From: Rhodococcus rhodochrous | GTDB lineage: Bacteria; Actinomycetota; Actinomycetes; Mycobacteriales; Mycobacteriaceae | NCBI RefSeq assembly: GCF_900187265.1 | Contig: NZ_LT906450.1 | Location: 3,091,444-3,155,443, forward strand | Length of the DNA: 64,000 nucleotides | Reading direction: 5' to 3' | In this document: piece after piece, positions 17,248 to 26,935 of the stretch | Position numbering within the stretch: the first letter of the stretch is position 1 | How the letters are laid out: each line of letters starts with the position of its first letter | Notes under the pieces: model-generated | Database searches by the model: none | The model's input: the letters and a program-made list of their open reading frames with translations, nothing else | What the model was told of the DNA's origin: nothing | Made by a program: the position numbers and the translations under genes

Positions 17248-17262
17248 GAGAACACTATTCTC
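17248..17262. promoter_or_regulatory. Inverted repeat upstream of the acyl-CoA dehydrogenase pair
   Basis: GAGAA-CACTA-TTCTC is a perfect 5-bp inverted repeat 46 bp upstream of the 17202 start. This AT-rich gap must carry the operon promoter. The symmetry suits a TetR-type repressor, but none is encoded next to it. Confidence 0.42.
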
Positions 17263-17314
17263 ATCGGATACGAAAGGGGTGCGCGAAGACGGACTCGGGG
17301 TGAACCGGGTCGGG

Positions 17315-17494
17315 TCAGCCGAGCGGAGTTCCGCCCACGCCCCAGTTCTCGCGGGGCACCTCGGTGATCGTCACCCACACCGACGACGGATTCTTGCCCG
17401 AGGCCTCGGCGTACGCGCGGGTGACCGCGGAGATCACCTCGGCCTTCTGCTCGTCGGACAGGCCCGGCGTCTGACTGATCTGGATGAGAGGCAT
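17315..17494 (-). CDS. 4-oxalocrotonate tautomerase family protein
   Basis: A 59-residue protein beginning MPLIQISQTPGLSDEQKAEV, so Pro becomes the N-terminal residue after Met removal. That proline is the catalytic base of the 4-OT family. The typical helix ISAVTRAYAEASGKNPSSVW and strand VTITEVPRENWGVGG follow, including an arginine late in the chain. Members isomerise unsaturated dicarboxylates in catechol meta-cleavage or act as dehalogenases. It stands between the cutinase-like gene and the dehydrogenase operon with no pathway genes nearby, so its substrate is unclear. Confidence 0.87.
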   Translation of the reverse strand: MPLIQISQTPGLSDEQKAEVISAVTRAYAEASGKNPSSVWVTITEVPRENWGVGGTPLG

Positions 17495-17550
17495 GCGGGC
17501 ATTGTCGCAGCCCGTCGCACGACCCGCCGATCGGTCCTGCGCCGTGTCCG

Positions 17551-18321
17551 TCACGGCACGATCCGGACCTCCGTCGTCCGCGGATGCTCGACGAGCGCGA
17601 CCATCACATCGACGAACGGGACACCGTCGACCACCAGCGTCGAATAGTGCTGGTGCAGAGCGAAATAGCCCTCGATCCGGCCCGCGGCACCCGCGGGGTC
17701 CGCCAGCGGATCGACCATGTCGCACACGGCATCGCCGGCAGCGCAGACGGTGGCCACCGGAACGTCCCCGAAGCCCGCCCGCGCCCCGGTCGGTGAGATA
17801 CCGGGCAGGGCTGCGGGCACCACGACCTCCGCGCCGGTCCCGGACGTCCGCGGATCGGCGATGAGCAGACCGGCGAGATCGGCCGGTCGGTCGACGGCGC
17901 GCGCCAGGTCGGCGAGGACGTCACCGGCGACAGCGGCCCCCTGCGAGAAACCGACGATGCGCACCGCGGCCCCGGGGCACTCCGTGTGCGCCCGCGCGAC
18001 CTGCCGGTGGAGTTCGGCGACCCCGAGTTCCTTCGACCCGTCGTAGGTGTGGGTACCGAGCGGGCTGATCTCCCCGGGATAGTCGATCCGTATCGTGCGC
18101 GCGCCGCGAGCCGCCAGGCGCTCGAGGATCGGATGGACCGTCGACGTTTCCTTGCCCACCTTGAGGGTGCCGTCCACGCCGAGAGCGATCATCGGCGGGC
18201 AGTGTGCGAGTGCATCCGACGACGCGAGATCCGGCGCGGCCGCGGCGGGCGAGCCTACGAGGCCCGCGAGCGCGATCGCCGCTCCGAGGATCGCACCGAC
18301 CCGCGTCGTCACCGCGCGCAT
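17551..18321 (-). CDS. Secreted cutinase/PE-PPE-like alpha/beta hydrolase
   Basis: A 256-residue exported hydrolase. A Sec signal peptide covers about residues 1-29 (AILGAAIALAGLVGSPAAAA). The nucleophile elbow is RIVGFSQGAAVAG with Ser126. Late Asp and His candidates lie in DMVDPL and FALHQHYSTL. Cysteines at 41 and 115 could form the disulfide seen in cutinase-like enzymes. GGAAGGGG lies before the ATG. Such proteins hydrolyse lipid or polyester substrates at the cell surface of mycolic-acid bacteria. Its place next to hisI is not functionally telling. Confidence 0.8.
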   Translation of the reverse strand: MRAVTTRVGAILGAAIALAGLVGSPAAAAPDLASSDALAHCPPMIALGVDGTLKVGKETSTVHPILERLAARGARTIRIDYPGEISPLGTHTYDGSKELGVAELHRQVARAHTECPGAAVRIVGFSQGAAVAGDVLADLARAVDRPADLAGLLIADPRTSGTGAEVVVPAALPGISPTGARAGFGDVPVATVCAAGDAVCDMVDPLADPAGAAGRIEGYFALHQHYSTLVVDGVPFVDVMVALVEHPRTTEVRIVP

Positions 18322-18401
18322 CTGTCCCCTTCCGGATCGTCGCGCGGCGACGCTATCAGGGGCGGGGAACGAGCGATGTCGTGCGAACGGACGACATCCG
18401 G

Positions 18402-18764
18402 CTACTCGGCGATCTGCGGTGCCTCGAGCAGGACGTCGGTGTCGAAGCAGGTGTGCGTGCCGGTGTGGCAGGCGGCGCCGACCTGGTCGACGACGAGCAG
18501 CACCGTGTCGCCGTCGCAGTCGAGGCGCACCTCGTGCACGTACTGGGTGTGTCCGGACGTCTCGCCCTTGACCCAGTACTGCTGCCGCGACCGCGAGTAG
18601 TAGGTGGCCTTGCGGGTCGCGAGGGTACGGGCGAGCGCCTCGTCGTCCATCCACGCCATCATCAGCACGGCGCCGGTGGCCCGCTCCTGCACGACGGCAG
18701 CGAACAGGCCGTCGTCGTTGCGCTTGAGCCGGGCGGCGATCTCCGGATTCAGGATGTCGCTCAT
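18402..18764 (-). CDS. hisI: Phosphoribosyl-AMP cyclohydrolase
   Basis: A 120-residue enzyme opening the purine ring of PR-AMP, the third step of histidine synthesis. The metal-binding segments are [20 protein letters not shown] and TGTHTCFD, with [10 protein letters not shown] and [18 protein letters not shown] upstream. There is no fused HisE domain. ATGA overlap with hisF couples the two. It is the last gene of the hisA-impA-hisF-hisI transcription unit. Confidence 0.96.
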   Translation of the reverse strand: MSDILNPEIAARLKRNDDGLFAAVVQERATGAVLMMAWMDDEALARTLATRKATYYSRSRQQYWVKGETSGHTQYVHEVRLDCDGDTVLLVVDQVGAACHTGTHTCFDTDVLLEAPQIAE

Positions 18765-19534
18765 CGGACCGTGATCCCTTCCGCGCGCATCGCATCCTTG
18801 ACCTGACCGATGGTCAGCTCCCGGAAGTGGAAGACGCTCGCGGCGAGCACCGCATCGGCACCGGCCTGCACGGCGGGTGCGAAGTGCTCGACTGCGCCGG
18901 CACCACCGGAGGCGATGACCGGCACGTGCACGGCCTTGCGCACGGCCTCGATCATCTTCAGGTCGAAACCGTTCTTGGTGCCGTCGGCGTCCATCGAGTT
19001 GAGGAGGATCTCGCCGACGCCGAGTTCCTCGCCGCGCCGGGCCCACTCGACCGCGTCGATGCCGGTCCCGCGACGACCACCGTGTGTGGTGACCTCCCAG
19101 CCGCTCGGCGTGGGTTCCTGCCCTGCAGGGACGGTGCGCGCGTCGACCGACAGCACGATGCACTGCGACCCGAACCGCTCGGACATCTCGCGCAGCACCT
19201 CGGGCCGGGCGATGGCCGCGGTGTTGACCGAGACCTTGTCGGCGCCGGCGCGCAACAGGCGGTCGACGTCCTCGACGGTGCGGACGCCGCCTCCGACCGT
19301 GAGCGGGATGAACACCTGCTCGGCGGTGCGCGTGACGACGTCGAGCATGGTGCCGCGGTCGCCGCTCGACGCGGTGACGTCGAGGAAGGTCAGTTCGTCG
19401 GCGCCCTGTTCGTTGTAGAGGGCGGCGAGCTCGACCGGATCACCCGCATCGCGCAGGTTCTCGAAGTTGACACCCTTGACCACCCGCCCCGCATCCACGT
19501 CGAGGCACGGGATGACCCGCACGGCCAGCGTCAT
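18761..19534 (-). CDS. hisF: Imidazole glycerol phosphate synthase cyclase subunit
   Basis: A 257-residue TIM barrel that pairs with HisH to form imidazole glycerol phosphate and AICAR. Catalytic Asp residues lie in [17 protein letters not shown] and [10 protein letters not shown]. Phosphate loops are [14 protein letters not shown] and [17 protein letters not shown] overlaps link it to impA before it and hisI after it. Its partner hisH is almost 9 kb away here because of the insertion between hisA and hisH. Confidence 0.97.
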   Translation of the reverse strand: MTLAVRVIPCLDVDAGRVVKGVNFENLRDAGDPVELAALYNEQGADELTFLDVTASSGDRGTMLDVVTRTAEQVFIPLTVGGGVRTVEDVDRLLRAGADKVSVNTAAIARPEVLREMSERFGSQCIVLSVDARTVPAGQEPTPSGWEVTTHGGRRGTGIDAVEWARRGEELGVGEILLNSMDADGTKNGFDLKMIEAVRKAVHVPVIASGGAGAVEHFAPAVQAGADAVLAASVFHFRELTIGQVKDAMRAEGITVR

Positions 19535-20373
19535 GTTCGATCTCCTTCGGAACCCAACTGCTCGGCCACGGACTGTTCCGTCGCCGACTGCACAATCTCC
19601 AGTATCTCGCCGTGCACTCCGGGCGCTGCAGCGACCACCGATCCGGACCCGATCCGCCAGGGGCTGCCCGCGAAGTCGGTGGCGATGCCACCGGCGGCCC
19701 GCACGAGTGCGACACCGGCAGCGTTGTCCCAGGGGTGATGGCCGAACACGACGGCACCGCCGATCGCGCCTCCGGCGGTGTACGCGAGGTCGGCGCCGGT
19801 GGAGCCGTGCATGCGCAGCCGGGCGACGCGCCGGCTCAGCTCGGTGATCACGGCGAGGCGCCGGGTGCCGGGCACGCGGCCGCGACTGTCGATGTCGAAA
19901 CTGCCGACGGCGATCATCACGTCCTCGAGCCGCGCAGGTTGCAGCGGGTCGGTGGGTTTGCCGTTCACGAGCAGCGGCCCGTCGGCGATTCCCGCGAAGC
20001 GCTGATTCGTCAGCGGCAGCCACGTGAGGCCGAGGATCGGTTCGCCGTCCTCGACGAGTGCGAGGAGGATCCCGGCCATCGGCAGCCCGGCGGAGTAGTT
20101 GATGGTGCCGTCGATCGGGTCGAGCAACCAGACGGTGCCCTCCCCCGCGGACGGGCCGCCGAACTCCTCACCGTGCACGGCGATACCGGTGCGCTCGGCG
20201 AGCGCACCGGAGATCCGCCGTTCGAGTTCGAGATCGAGATCGGTCGCGAAGTCGTTCGGTCCCTTGTCGACGGAGCGCGGCGCACCGTGCCCGGCGACGA
20301 ACCGTTCCGCGACCTCGTCGAGTACACCGCTCGCGACGGCGAGCAGCCGGTTCAGGTCTGCGGGGTCGGTCAT
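19531..20373 (-). CDS. impA: Inositol-monophosphatase-family phosphatase of the his operon (ImpA/HisN-like)
   Basis: A 280-residue Mg-dependent phosphatase of the IMPase family. It shows the metal motifs HGEEFGG and [17 protein letters not shown], then [18 protein letters not shown] near the C-terminus. The same gene sits between hisA and hisF in M. tuberculosis and Corynebacterium. The role may be histidinol-phosphate dephosphorylation or inositol phosphate hydrolysis; a HisN-type role is suggested by context, not proven. It overlaps hisF by 4 bases and follows hisA at 3 bp. Confidence 0.9.
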   Translation of the reverse strand: MTDPADLNRLLAVASGVLDEVAERFVAGHGAPRSVDKGPNDFATDLDLELERRISGALAERTGIAVHGEEFGGPSAGEGTVWLLDPIDGTINYSAGLPMAGILLALVEDGEPILGLTWLPLTNQRFAGIADGPLLVNGKPTDPLQPARLEDVMIAVGSFDIDSRGRVPGTRRLAVITELSRRVARLRMHGSTGADLAYTAGGAIGGAVVFGHHPWDNAAGVALVRAAGGIATDFAGSPWRIGSGSVVAAAPGVHGEILEIVQSATEQSVAEQLGSEGDRT

Positions 20374-20376
20374 CGG

Positions 20377-21111
20377 TCAGCGCGAGACGGCGTCGAGCGC
20401 CTCGGTCAGTGTGAATCGGCCCGCGTAGAGCGCCTTTCCGATGATGGCGCCTTCGACGCCTTCGTCGGTGAGCGTCGCGATGGCACGTAGGTCGTCGACG
20501 GTCGAGACGCCGCCGGACGCGACGACCGGAGAGTCGGTGGCCGCGCACACCTCACGGAGGAGGTCGAGGTTGGGGCCGGAGAGGGTGCCGTCCTTGGTGA
20601 CGTCGGTGACGACGTAGCGCGAGCAGCCGTCGCGTTCGAGACGTTCGAGCACCTCCCACAGGTCACCGCCGTCGGAGACCCAGCCGCGGCCGCGCAGCCG
20701 CCACCGGCCATCGAGGAGCTTGACGTCGAGACCCACGGCGATGCGGTCGCCGAACTCGCCGATGACGCGCGAGCACCACTCGGGATTCTCGATCGCGGCG
20801 GTGCCGAGGTTGACGCGGGCGCAGCCGGTCGCGAGGGCCGCGGCGAGGGTCTCGTCGTCGCGGATGCCGCCCGACAGCTCGACCTTCACGTCGAGTTCGC
20901 CGATGACCTCGGCGAGGAGGGCGCGGTTGTCGCCGCGACCGAACGCCGCGTCGAGGTCGACCATGTGCACCCATTCGGCTCCGGCGTTCTGCCATTCGAG
21001 GGCGGCGTCGCGGGGCGAACCGTAGCCGGTCTCGCTGCCCGCCTCTCCCTGAACGAGGCGAACTGCTTCACCGTTGACGACGTCGACTGCGGGCAAAAGG
21101 ACCAGGCTCAC
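20377..21111 (-). CDS. hisA: Phosphoribosyl isomerase A (HisA, probably dual HisA/TrpF PriA)
   Basis: A 244-residue TIM barrel isomerising ProFAR in histidine synthesis. [15 protein letters not shown] holds the first catalytic Asp and [19 protein letters not shown] the second. [20 protein letters not shown] is near-identical to mycobacterial PriA. In actinobacteria without trpF this enzyme also performs the TrpF reaction, and no trpF is seen here. GTG at 21111 is preferred: a TAATGT -10 box ends 7 bases before it, which suggests a leaderless mRNA. GTG at 21120 is an alternative. Upstream is a UvrA-like gene instead of hisH. Confidence 0.93.
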   Translation of the reverse strand: MSLVLLPAVDVVNGEAVRLVQGEAGSETGYGSPRDAALEWQNAGAEWVHMVDLDAAFGRGDNRALLAEVIGELDVKVELSGGIRDDETLAAALATGCARVNLGTAAIENPEWCSRVIGEFGDRIAVGLDVKLLDGRWRLRGRGWVSDGGDLWEVLERLERDGCSRYVVTDVTKDGTLSGPNLDLLREVCAATDSPVVASGGVSTVDDLRAIATLTDEGVEGAIIGKALYAGRFTLTEALDAVSR

Positions 21112-21118
21112 TGCGTAC

Positions 21119-21124
21119 ACATTA
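21119..21124 (-). promoter_or_regulatory. Putative -10 box of a leaderless hisA promoter
   Basis: TAATGT on the minus strand fits the TANNNT consensus and ends 7 bases before the GTG at 21111. A weak TTGGCG lies 19 bp further upstream. This would let hisA-impA-hisF-hisI be transcribed independently after the operon was split. Confidence 0.45.
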
Positions 21125-21183
21125 GTGCCTGTACCTGTGACATCGCCAAACGCGTGGCCGGGGCGCCGGGAAAGCGCCGTGCG

Positions 21184-23463
21184 TCATGCCGACCGTGCCG
21201 CGTCGAGGGCCCGGCAGGTCGGGGTCGGACGGCCGGTGTACTCGTCGACGGGCCCCTCGTACAGCACGGTTCCGCCGTGCCGTCCCGGTCCCGGTCCGAG
21301 GTCGACGATGTGGTCGGCGTGGCGGATCACCTCGAGGTGGTGCTCGATGACGACGACCGTGTGCCCTCGGTCGACGAGGTCGTCGAAAACGCGCAGGAGG
21401 GTGCCGATGTCCTCGGCGTGCAGGCCGGTGGTCGGTTCGTCGAGGACGTAGAGGGTCGGTGTCCTGGCTCGTCCGAGTTCCTTGGCGATCTTGACCCGTT
21501 GACACTCGCCGCCCGAGAGCGTGTCGAGCGACTGCCCGAGGCGGAGGTAGTCGAGACCCACCCCGGCGAGTGCACTCAGTCGGCGCGTGATCTCCGGGTG
21601 CGGCAGTTCCTCGAGGGCACGACCGACGGTGAGGTCGTCGACGTCGGCGATCGACAGGCCGTTCACGGTGTGCCCGAGCACCTCGGCGGTGAACCGGCGA
21701 CCGTGGCAGGTGTCGCAGACGACCTCGTGTCCGTCCATGAAGGCGAGGTCGATGTACACGACACCGGCCCCCGTGCAGGTCGGGCACGCACCTGCCGAGT
21801 TCGCGCTGAACAGGCTCGCCGGCACACCGTTGTGTTCGGCGAACATCCGCCGCAGGGCAGGTGCGATGCCGGTGTAGGTGATCGGGGTGGAGCGGCGGTT
21901 GGTGCTCACCGGCCGCTGGTCGATCACCGTGGCGTCGTGTTGGTCGACGAGTTCGGCTGCGAGACTGGACTTTCCCGATCCGGCGACGCCGGTGGACACG
22001 GTGAGCACCCCGGTGGGGATCTGCACCGTCAGGTCGCGGAGGTTGTTGCGACATGCACCGGCGATCGTGAGATTGCCGGTCGCCTCGCGAGCGGGGCGAC
22101 CGCCGCCGATGTCGCGCCGCAGCGATCGGCCGGTGGGGGTGTCGGCCTGCCGCAATCGGTCGAAGGTGCCCTGGAAGACGAGGCGACCACCGGACGAACC
22201 CGCACCGGGACCGATCTCGATCACCTCGTCGGCACGGGCCATGACGGCCGGATCGTGCTCGACGACGAGGACGGTGTTGCCGCTGTCACGGAGCCGTTCG
22301 AGGAGCTCGATCATCGACTCCACGTCGGCGGGATGCAGACCGACCGTCGGTTCGTCGACGACATAGGTCATCTCCGTCAGGCTCGACCCGAGGTGACGGA
22401 CCATCTTGATCCGTTGCGATTCGCCGCCCGAGAGCGTGGTGGTCGTCCGGGCGAGCGCGAGATAGCCGAGGCCGATCGTCACCATCGCCTCGAGCCGGCC
22501 CACCAGTGCGGATACCACGGGAGCGGCGCGCTCGTCGTCGATCGTGCGCACGAACTCGAGCAGTTCGGCGATCTCGAGGCGGGACAGCTCCCCGATCGTG
22601 CGGCCGCGCACTGTGACCGCCCGCGCGGCCGCGTTCAGCCGTTCCCCGCCGCAGTCCGGGCACGTCTCGGCGCGGGTGAAGCGCCGGATGACGTCCTGCT
22701 TGCGTTCGGAGAGGTTGTCGGAGGTGTGCAGGTGGATGCGCTCGAACCTTTCGACGACGCCCTCGTAACCGTCCGGCGGTTTGTGGCCCAGCGCCGCTGC
22801 GGCCTCGCCACCGTGGAGCAGTGCCTCGCGCTCGGCGGGCCTCCACTCGCGTAGGGGTGTGTCCGCGTCGAAGGACCCGATGTCGGCGTACTGGGAGTAC
22901 CAGTACCCGCCGTTGCCGAATCCGGGCACCAGGATCGCGCCCTCGGCGAGGGACCGGTCGAGATCGAGGAACCGCTCGACGGCACTGACGACGATCTCGC
23001 CGAGCCCGGAGCAGGTCGGGCACATTCCCGTGGGGTCGTTGAACGAGAAGCGGTTCGACTCGCCGAGGACGGGTGTGCCCGCGCGGGAGTACAGCAGCCG
23101 CAGATAGGTCCAGGTGTCGGTGATGGTGCCGACCGTCGAGCGGGCGTTGCCGCCGAGCCGACGCTGGTCGACGACGATCACCGGCGTCAGACCGTCGATG
23201 TGGTCGACGTCGGGTCGCGTCCATTTCGGGAGCCGGTTGCGCGTGAACGGCGGGTACGTCTCGTTGAGCTGGAAGCCGGCCTCCGCCGCGATCGTGTCGA
23301 AGATCAGCGACGACTTGCCGGAGCCGGACACCCCGACGATCACCACGAGCCGGTTGCGCGGAACGGTCAGATCGATGTCGGCCAGGTTGTGGGTGCGGGC
23401 GCGGCGGATCGTGATGGCGCGGTCTCGCACTGCCGCCTCGGTTGTCGTGACGGTGGTGGTCAT
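21184..23463 (-). CDS. UvrA-like ABC ATPase (short paralogue)
   Basis: A 759-residue UvrA homologue with two ATPase halves: Walker A GVSGSGKSS and signature LSGGESQRIKM in the first, GVAGSGKSS and LSGGECQRVKI in the second. Zinc-finger pairs CPTCSGLG, CPDCGGERL, CPTCTGAG and CDTCHGRR are present. It is about 200 residues shorter than housekeeping UvrA (about 950). This matches the UvrA-like proteins linked to drug or DNA-damage resistance, such as DrrC types. It is divergent from a WYL regulator 62 bp away, with a perfect 11-bp inverted repeat between them. Excision repair itself is probably not its only role. Confidence 0.88.
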   Translation of the reverse strand: MTTTVTTTEAAVRDRAITIRRARTHNLADIDLTVPRNRLVVIVGVSGSGKSSLIFDTIAAEAGFQLNETYPPFTRNRLPKWTRPDVDHIDGLTPVIVVDQRRLGGNARSTVGTITDTWTYLRLLYSRAGTPVLGESNRFSFNDPTGMCPTCSGLGEIVVSAVERFLDLDRSLAEGAILVPGFGNGGYWYSQYADIGSFDADTPLREWRPAEREALLHGGEAAAALGHKPPDGYEGVVERFERIHLHTSDNLSERKQDVIRRFTRAETCPDCGGERLNAAARAVTVRGRTIGELSRLEIAELLEFVRTIDDERAAPVVSALVGRLEAMVTIGLGYLALARTTTTLSGGESQRIKMVRHLGSSLTEMTYVVDEPTVGLHPADVESMIELLERLRDSGNTVLVVEHDPAVMARADEVIEIGPGAGSSGGRLVFQGTFDRLRQADTPTGRSLRRDIGGGRPAREATGNLTIAGACRNNLRDLTVQIPTGVLTVSTGVAGSGKSSLAAELVDQHDATVIDQRPVSTNRRSTPITYTGIAPALRRMFAEHNGVPASLFSANSAGACPTCTGAGVVYIDLAFMDGHEVVCDTCHGRRFTAEVLGHTVNGLSIADVDDLTVGRALEELPHPEITRRLSALAGVGLDYLRLGQSLDTLSGGECQRVKIAKELGRARTPTLYVLDEPTTGLHAEDIGTLLRVFDDLVDRGHTVVVIEHHLEVIRHADHIVDLGPGPGRHGGTVLYEGPVDEYTGRPTPTCRALDAARSA

Positions 23464-23480
23464 GGGTTCGACGCTACGAC

Positions 23481-23509
23481 CGGTTGCGGCCGGATCCTGG
23501 CCGCAACCG
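23481..23509. promoter_or_regulatory. 11-bp inverted repeat between the UvrA-like gene and the WYL regulator
   Basis: CGGTTGCGGCC at 23481-23491 and its exact complement GGCCGCAACCG at 23499-23509 flank a 7-bp centre. The site fills about half of the 62-bp divergent gap and must overlap both promoters. It is the probable operator of the WYL-domain protein. Confidence 0.68.
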
Positions 23510-23525
23510 ATGGGAGTATGGCGCC

Positions 23526-24512
23526 ATGGCGGACGTCACCGAGCGGATGCTCGCGTTGTTGTCGATCCTGCAGACCGGACGCGCGATCGGCGGGGACGAG
23601 CTGGCCCGGCGGCTGCAGGTGAGCCGCCGGACGCTCCGCCGCGACGTCGACCGTCTGCGCGGCTACGGGTATCCCGTCGAAACCCGTTCCGGGCCCGGCG
23701 GTTTCTATCGCCTCGCGTCGGGACGCTCGATGCCGCCGCTGGTACTCGACGACGACGAGGCCGTCGCGGTGCTGCTGGGACTCGGCGCCCTCGCTGCGAC
23801 CGGGCCGGCCGAAGGAGGGCTGGACGACGCCGCGACCCGTGCCTACGGCAAGCTCGACCAGTTCCTGCCCGCGCGGCTGCGCCCGCGGGTCGCGGCCGTC
23901 CGCAGCGCGGTGGAGACGAGTGCGCTGCAGGCGCCCAGCGTGTCGGCGGAGCTGCTCGGCACCGTGGCAGAGGCGATCGCGCGGTGCGACACACTCACCT
24001 TCGACTACGTCGACGCGCAGGGCTCGCCCACCTCTCGCCGGGTCGAGCCGTACCGGCAGGTGCACCACCTGGTGCGGTGGTACCTCCTCGGATGGGACGT
24101 CGATCGTGAGGACTGGCGGGTCTTCCGTCTCGACCGTGTGCGCGACCTGCTCCGCACCGGCCGCCCATTCGCACCGCGCCCGCTTCCCGCCGGGTCCGCC
24201 ACGGAATACCTGCGGCAAGGACTCCGGCAGGGGCGGACACCGGTGCACCTGGACGTGGCGGCCTCGGCCACCCGGGTGGCCGACGCGCTGAAGTACCAGG
24301 ACGCCGAGATCCGCCCGACGGGTGACGATCGGACCGAAGTGGACCTCGCGGTCGAGTCGTGGCAGTGGCTCGTCCTCGCGCTCGCCGCCCTCGACGCCGA
24401 CGTCCGGATGCGCGCGGCCCCGGAGATCGTGCGGTCCTGCACGGTGTTCGCCGATCGTCTGCGCGCGACGGCGCAGAACGCCGTCATCCCTTCCGAGGAG
24501 CGTGCGAGGTGA
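23526..24512 (+). CDS. HTH/WYL-domain transcriptional regulator (YafY type)
   Basis: A 328-residue regulator. The N-terminal DeoR-like helix-turn-helix is DELARRLQVSRRTLRRDVDR at about residues 20-39, followed by GYPVETRSGPGGFYRLASGR. A WYL ligand-sensing domain lies near residues 150-220 (TFDYVDAQG, RRVEPYRQVHHLVRWYLLGW) with a C-terminal extension. WYL domains sense nucleic acid fragments or related ligands and often govern DNA-damage or phage responses. It is divergent from the UvrA-like gene and probably controls it through the shared inverted repeat. ATG at 23526 has GGGAG 9 bases upstream. Confidence 0.87.
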   Translation: MADVTERMLALLSILQTGRAIGGDELARRLQVSRRTLRRDVDRLRGYGYPVETRSGPGGFYRLASGRSMPPLVLDDDEAVAVLLGLGALAATGPAEGGLDDAATRAYGKLDQFLPARLRPRVAAVRSAVETSALQAPSVSAELLGTVAEAIARCDTLTFDYVDAQGSPTSRRVEPYRQVHHLVRWYLLGWDVDREDWRVFRLDRVRDLLRTGRPFAPRPLPAGSATEYLRQGLRQGRTPVHLDVAASATRVADALKYQDAEIRPTGDDRTEVDLAVESWQWLVLALAALDADVRMRAAPEIVRSCTVFADRLRATAQNAVIPSEERAR

Positions 24513-24513
24513 A

Positions 24514-25302
24514 TCAGAGCGCGGCCGGAGCGAGAAGATCGTCGGACGAGAACAACGCGTCCGAGATCTCGTCGCACAGGCGGTGGAACTCGGGGCTGCG
24601 CTTGATCTCCGGCAGACGCGGGCGCGGCAGGTCGATCTCGAAATCCGCGCGGATGCGGCCCGGCCGCGCCGACATCAGCAGCACCCGGTCGGCGAGGAAG
24701 ACGGCCTCCTCGATCGAGTGCGTGATGAGCAGGGTGGTCGTCGCGCGGCGGGTCCAGATCTCCTGGAGCAGACCGTTGAGGTTCTGCCGGGTCATGTCGT
24801 CGAGTGCCCCGAACGGCTCGTCGAGCAGCAGGATGTCCGGCTCCGAGACGAGTGCCCGCGCGATGGAGGCGCGCTGACGCATACCGCCCGACAGGTGGGC
24901 GGGGCGGGCGTCGGCGAAGTCGCCGAGCCCGACGAGCCGCACGAGTTCGGCGACGAGTTCGGGGTCCGAACGGCCGGCCGCCGCGAGGGGCAGCGCGACG
25001 TTCGCGGCGACCGACCGCCACGGCAGCAGCGCCGGGTCCTGGAAGGCGATACCCACACCGTGACGGCGGCGCACGACATCGGGGTCCTCTCCCGCGACCT
25101 TCACACTCCCGGTGGTGGGGGTGTCGAGGCCGGCGAGCATCCGCAGCAGGGTGGACTTGCCGCAGCCGGACGGGCCGACGATCGCGGTGAACGAGCCGGG
25201 TGGGGCGTCGAACGAGACGTCGGTGAGGGCTTCGACGCGGCCGGTGCGGCCGTCGAAGAACTTGTGGACCGCCGAGACGGAGATGCCCGGGGTGCTCTGC
25301 AT
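24514..25302 (-). CDS. ABC transporter ATP-binding protein (SsuB/TauB type)
   Basis: A 262-residue ATPase of the nitrate/sulfonate/taurine (and THI5-like) importer class. It shows Walker [17 protein letters not shown]-loop [16 protein letters not shown], signature [15 protein letters not shown] and Walker [17 protein letters not shown]. It belongs with the permease 1 bp upstream and the binding lipoprotein beyond it. Its stop lies 2 bp from the convergent stop of the WYL gene. Confidence 0.92.
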   Translation of the reverse strand: MQSTPGISVSAVHKFFDGRTGRVEALTDVSFDAPPGSFTAIVGPSGCGKSTLLRMLAGLDTPTTGSVKVAGEDPDVVRRRHGVGIAFQDPALLPWRSVAANVALPLAAAGRSDPELVAELVRLVGLGDFADARPAHLSGGMRQRASIARALVSEPDILLLDEPFGALDDMTRQNLNGLLQEIWTRRATTTLLITHSIEEAVFLADRVLLMSARPGRIRADFEIDLPRPRLPEIKRSPEFHRLCDEISDALFSSDDLLAPAAL

Positions 25303-25303
25303 G

Positions 25304-26935
25304 TCAATCTCCCATCCGTGCCAGCACCCAGGACTCCAGGGCGGTCACGATCGTGTAGGCGGCGATCATCGTCAGGGTGCACACCACGACCGCCGCCCAC
25401 AGCTGGTCGTAGGCGAAGGTGGTGGTCGAACGCAGCATCAGGTATCCGAGACCGGTTCCGGTGGCGAGCCATTCGACGAGCAGGGCGCCGACGACCGCGG
25501 CCGGAACCGCGATCCGCGCGGCGGCGAGCAGCGCGGGCAGGGCGGCGGGGATCTGGGCGCACAGGAAAGTGCGGGTCGCGCTCGCGCCGCTCGCCCGGAA
25601 GACGTCGGTGACGCTGCTCGGCACCGCGCGCACGGCGGCCAGCGTCATGACGAGCGTCGGGAAGAAGGTGACGGCGCCGCAGATCGCCGCGGCGGTGAAC
25701 AGCCCGCGCCCGAAGACGATCATGAAGATCGGGGTGAACACTCCGAGGGGCACCGACTGCAGCACGATCGCCGGAGGCATCGCGACGTATTCGAGGGCCG
25801 GGAAGCGCACCAGCACTGCGACCAGCAGCAACGCCGCGACGGTGCCGGCGAGATAACCGACCGCCGCGAACGACAGGGTCTGCCCGAGCGCGTCGAACAC
25901 CACCGCGCGGTGGTCCGCGGCGCGATCGCCGGCGAAGAGGAACCGTGCGACGTCCGCGGGCGTCTTGGCCACCATCGGGCTCGGTTGCAGCAGTTCGACG
26001 GCCGCCCACCACACCGCGAGGGTCACCGTGACGGCGGCGACGAGTCCCCCGACCATTCCGAGGAGGCGTCGCCATCCCGTCACGGCCGGGGTGGCCGGGC
26101 CGAAGGTGACCGAGCCGGTGGACACGGTCGCGGCCCACGGTGAGGTCCACCGGTTCACCAGCGCCGGGACGGCGTAGGCGATGCCGGCCACGGCGGTCGC
26201 GGCGAGCGCCAGCGCCCACGTCAGCGGCACGTTCAGCTGCTGCTGGGCAGTCATCATGGCGGGCCCGAGACCTTCGGAGCCGCCGAGATATTCGCCGATG
26301 ATCGCGCCGAGCACCGCCGCAGGGCCGGCGATGCGCAGGCTCGCGAGCAGGCTCGGCAGACCGGCGCGGATACGGGCGAAGCGCAGTTCGGCGCCGAGCC
26401 CACCGCCGGTCGCGCGGACGACGTCGAGCACCGTCGGGCTCACCGCGCGCAGACCGACGACCGTGCCCACGACGGTGGTGAGGACCACCCCGAGCGCGGA
26501 GATCACGATCTTCGGGGTGTCGCCGTCGAGGAGCACGTACAGCACGGGCCCGATCGCGAGAGCGGGCAGGAACGACACGACGGCGGCCAGTCGCAGGACG
26601 GATGCCTCGAGTCGCGGCACAACGAGCACGAACACCCCCAGCGCCACCGCGATCGCGTTGCCGGCGAGCCAGCCGAGCGCGGCGACGCGTGTGGTCGACA
26701 GGGTGTTGGCCGCGATGAGATCGCCGTTGTCGACGAAGGCGCCGAGTACGGCCACCGGCGTCGGGATCAGCGCCGGACGGGCCACGGCGAGCAGGGTCCA
26801 CACGAGCAGCAGACCCGCGAAACCGAGCGCGCCGGACACCAGCCGACGGTCGGGACGGAAGCGGACGACTCGCCGGACGGGCGGCGCGCTCGGGAGGCGC
26901 GCCGGTGTCACCGGACCGGCGACGACGGTGCTCAT
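25304..26935 (-). CDS. Fused tandem ABC permease (two BPD_transp_1 domains in one chain)
   Basis: A 543-residue permease carrying two homologous membrane domains in a single polypeptide, where this class usually uses a homodimer of about 260 residues. Each half has the EAA-type loop region: [20 protein letters not shown] with [20 protein letters not shown] in the first, and [20 protein letters not shown] with [19 protein letters not shown] in the second. Around twelve membrane helices are visible. ATGA overlap with the binding-protein gene and a 1-bp gap to the ATPase show a single operon. The halves have diverged, so they may contact the ATPase asymmetrically. Confidence 0.9.
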   Translation of the reverse strand: MSTVVAGPVTPARLPSAPPVRRVVRFRPDRRLVSGALGFAGLLLVWTLLAVARPALIPTPVAVLGAFVDNGDLIAANTLSTTRVAALGWLAGNAIAVALGVFVLVVPRLEASVLRLAAVVSFLPALAIGPVLYVLLDGDTPKIVISALGVVLTTVVGTVVGLRAVSPTVLDVVRATGGGLGAELRFARIRAGLPSLLASLRIAGPAAVLGAIIGEYLGGSEGLGPAMMTAQQQLNVPLTWALALAATAVAGIAYAVPALVNRWTSPWAATVSTGSVTFGPATPAVTGWRRLLGMVGGLVAAVTVTLAVWWAAVELLQPSPMVAKTPADVARFLFAGDRAADHRAVVFDALGQTLSFAAVGYLAGTVAALLLVAVLVRFPALEYVAMPPAIVLQSVPLGVFTPIFMIVFGRGLFTAAAICGAVTFFPTLVMTLAAVRAVPSSVTDVFRASGASATRTFLCAQIPAALPALLAAARIAVPAAVVGALLVEWLATGTGLGYLMLRSTTTFAYDQLWAAVVVCTLTMIAAYTIVTALESWVLARMGD

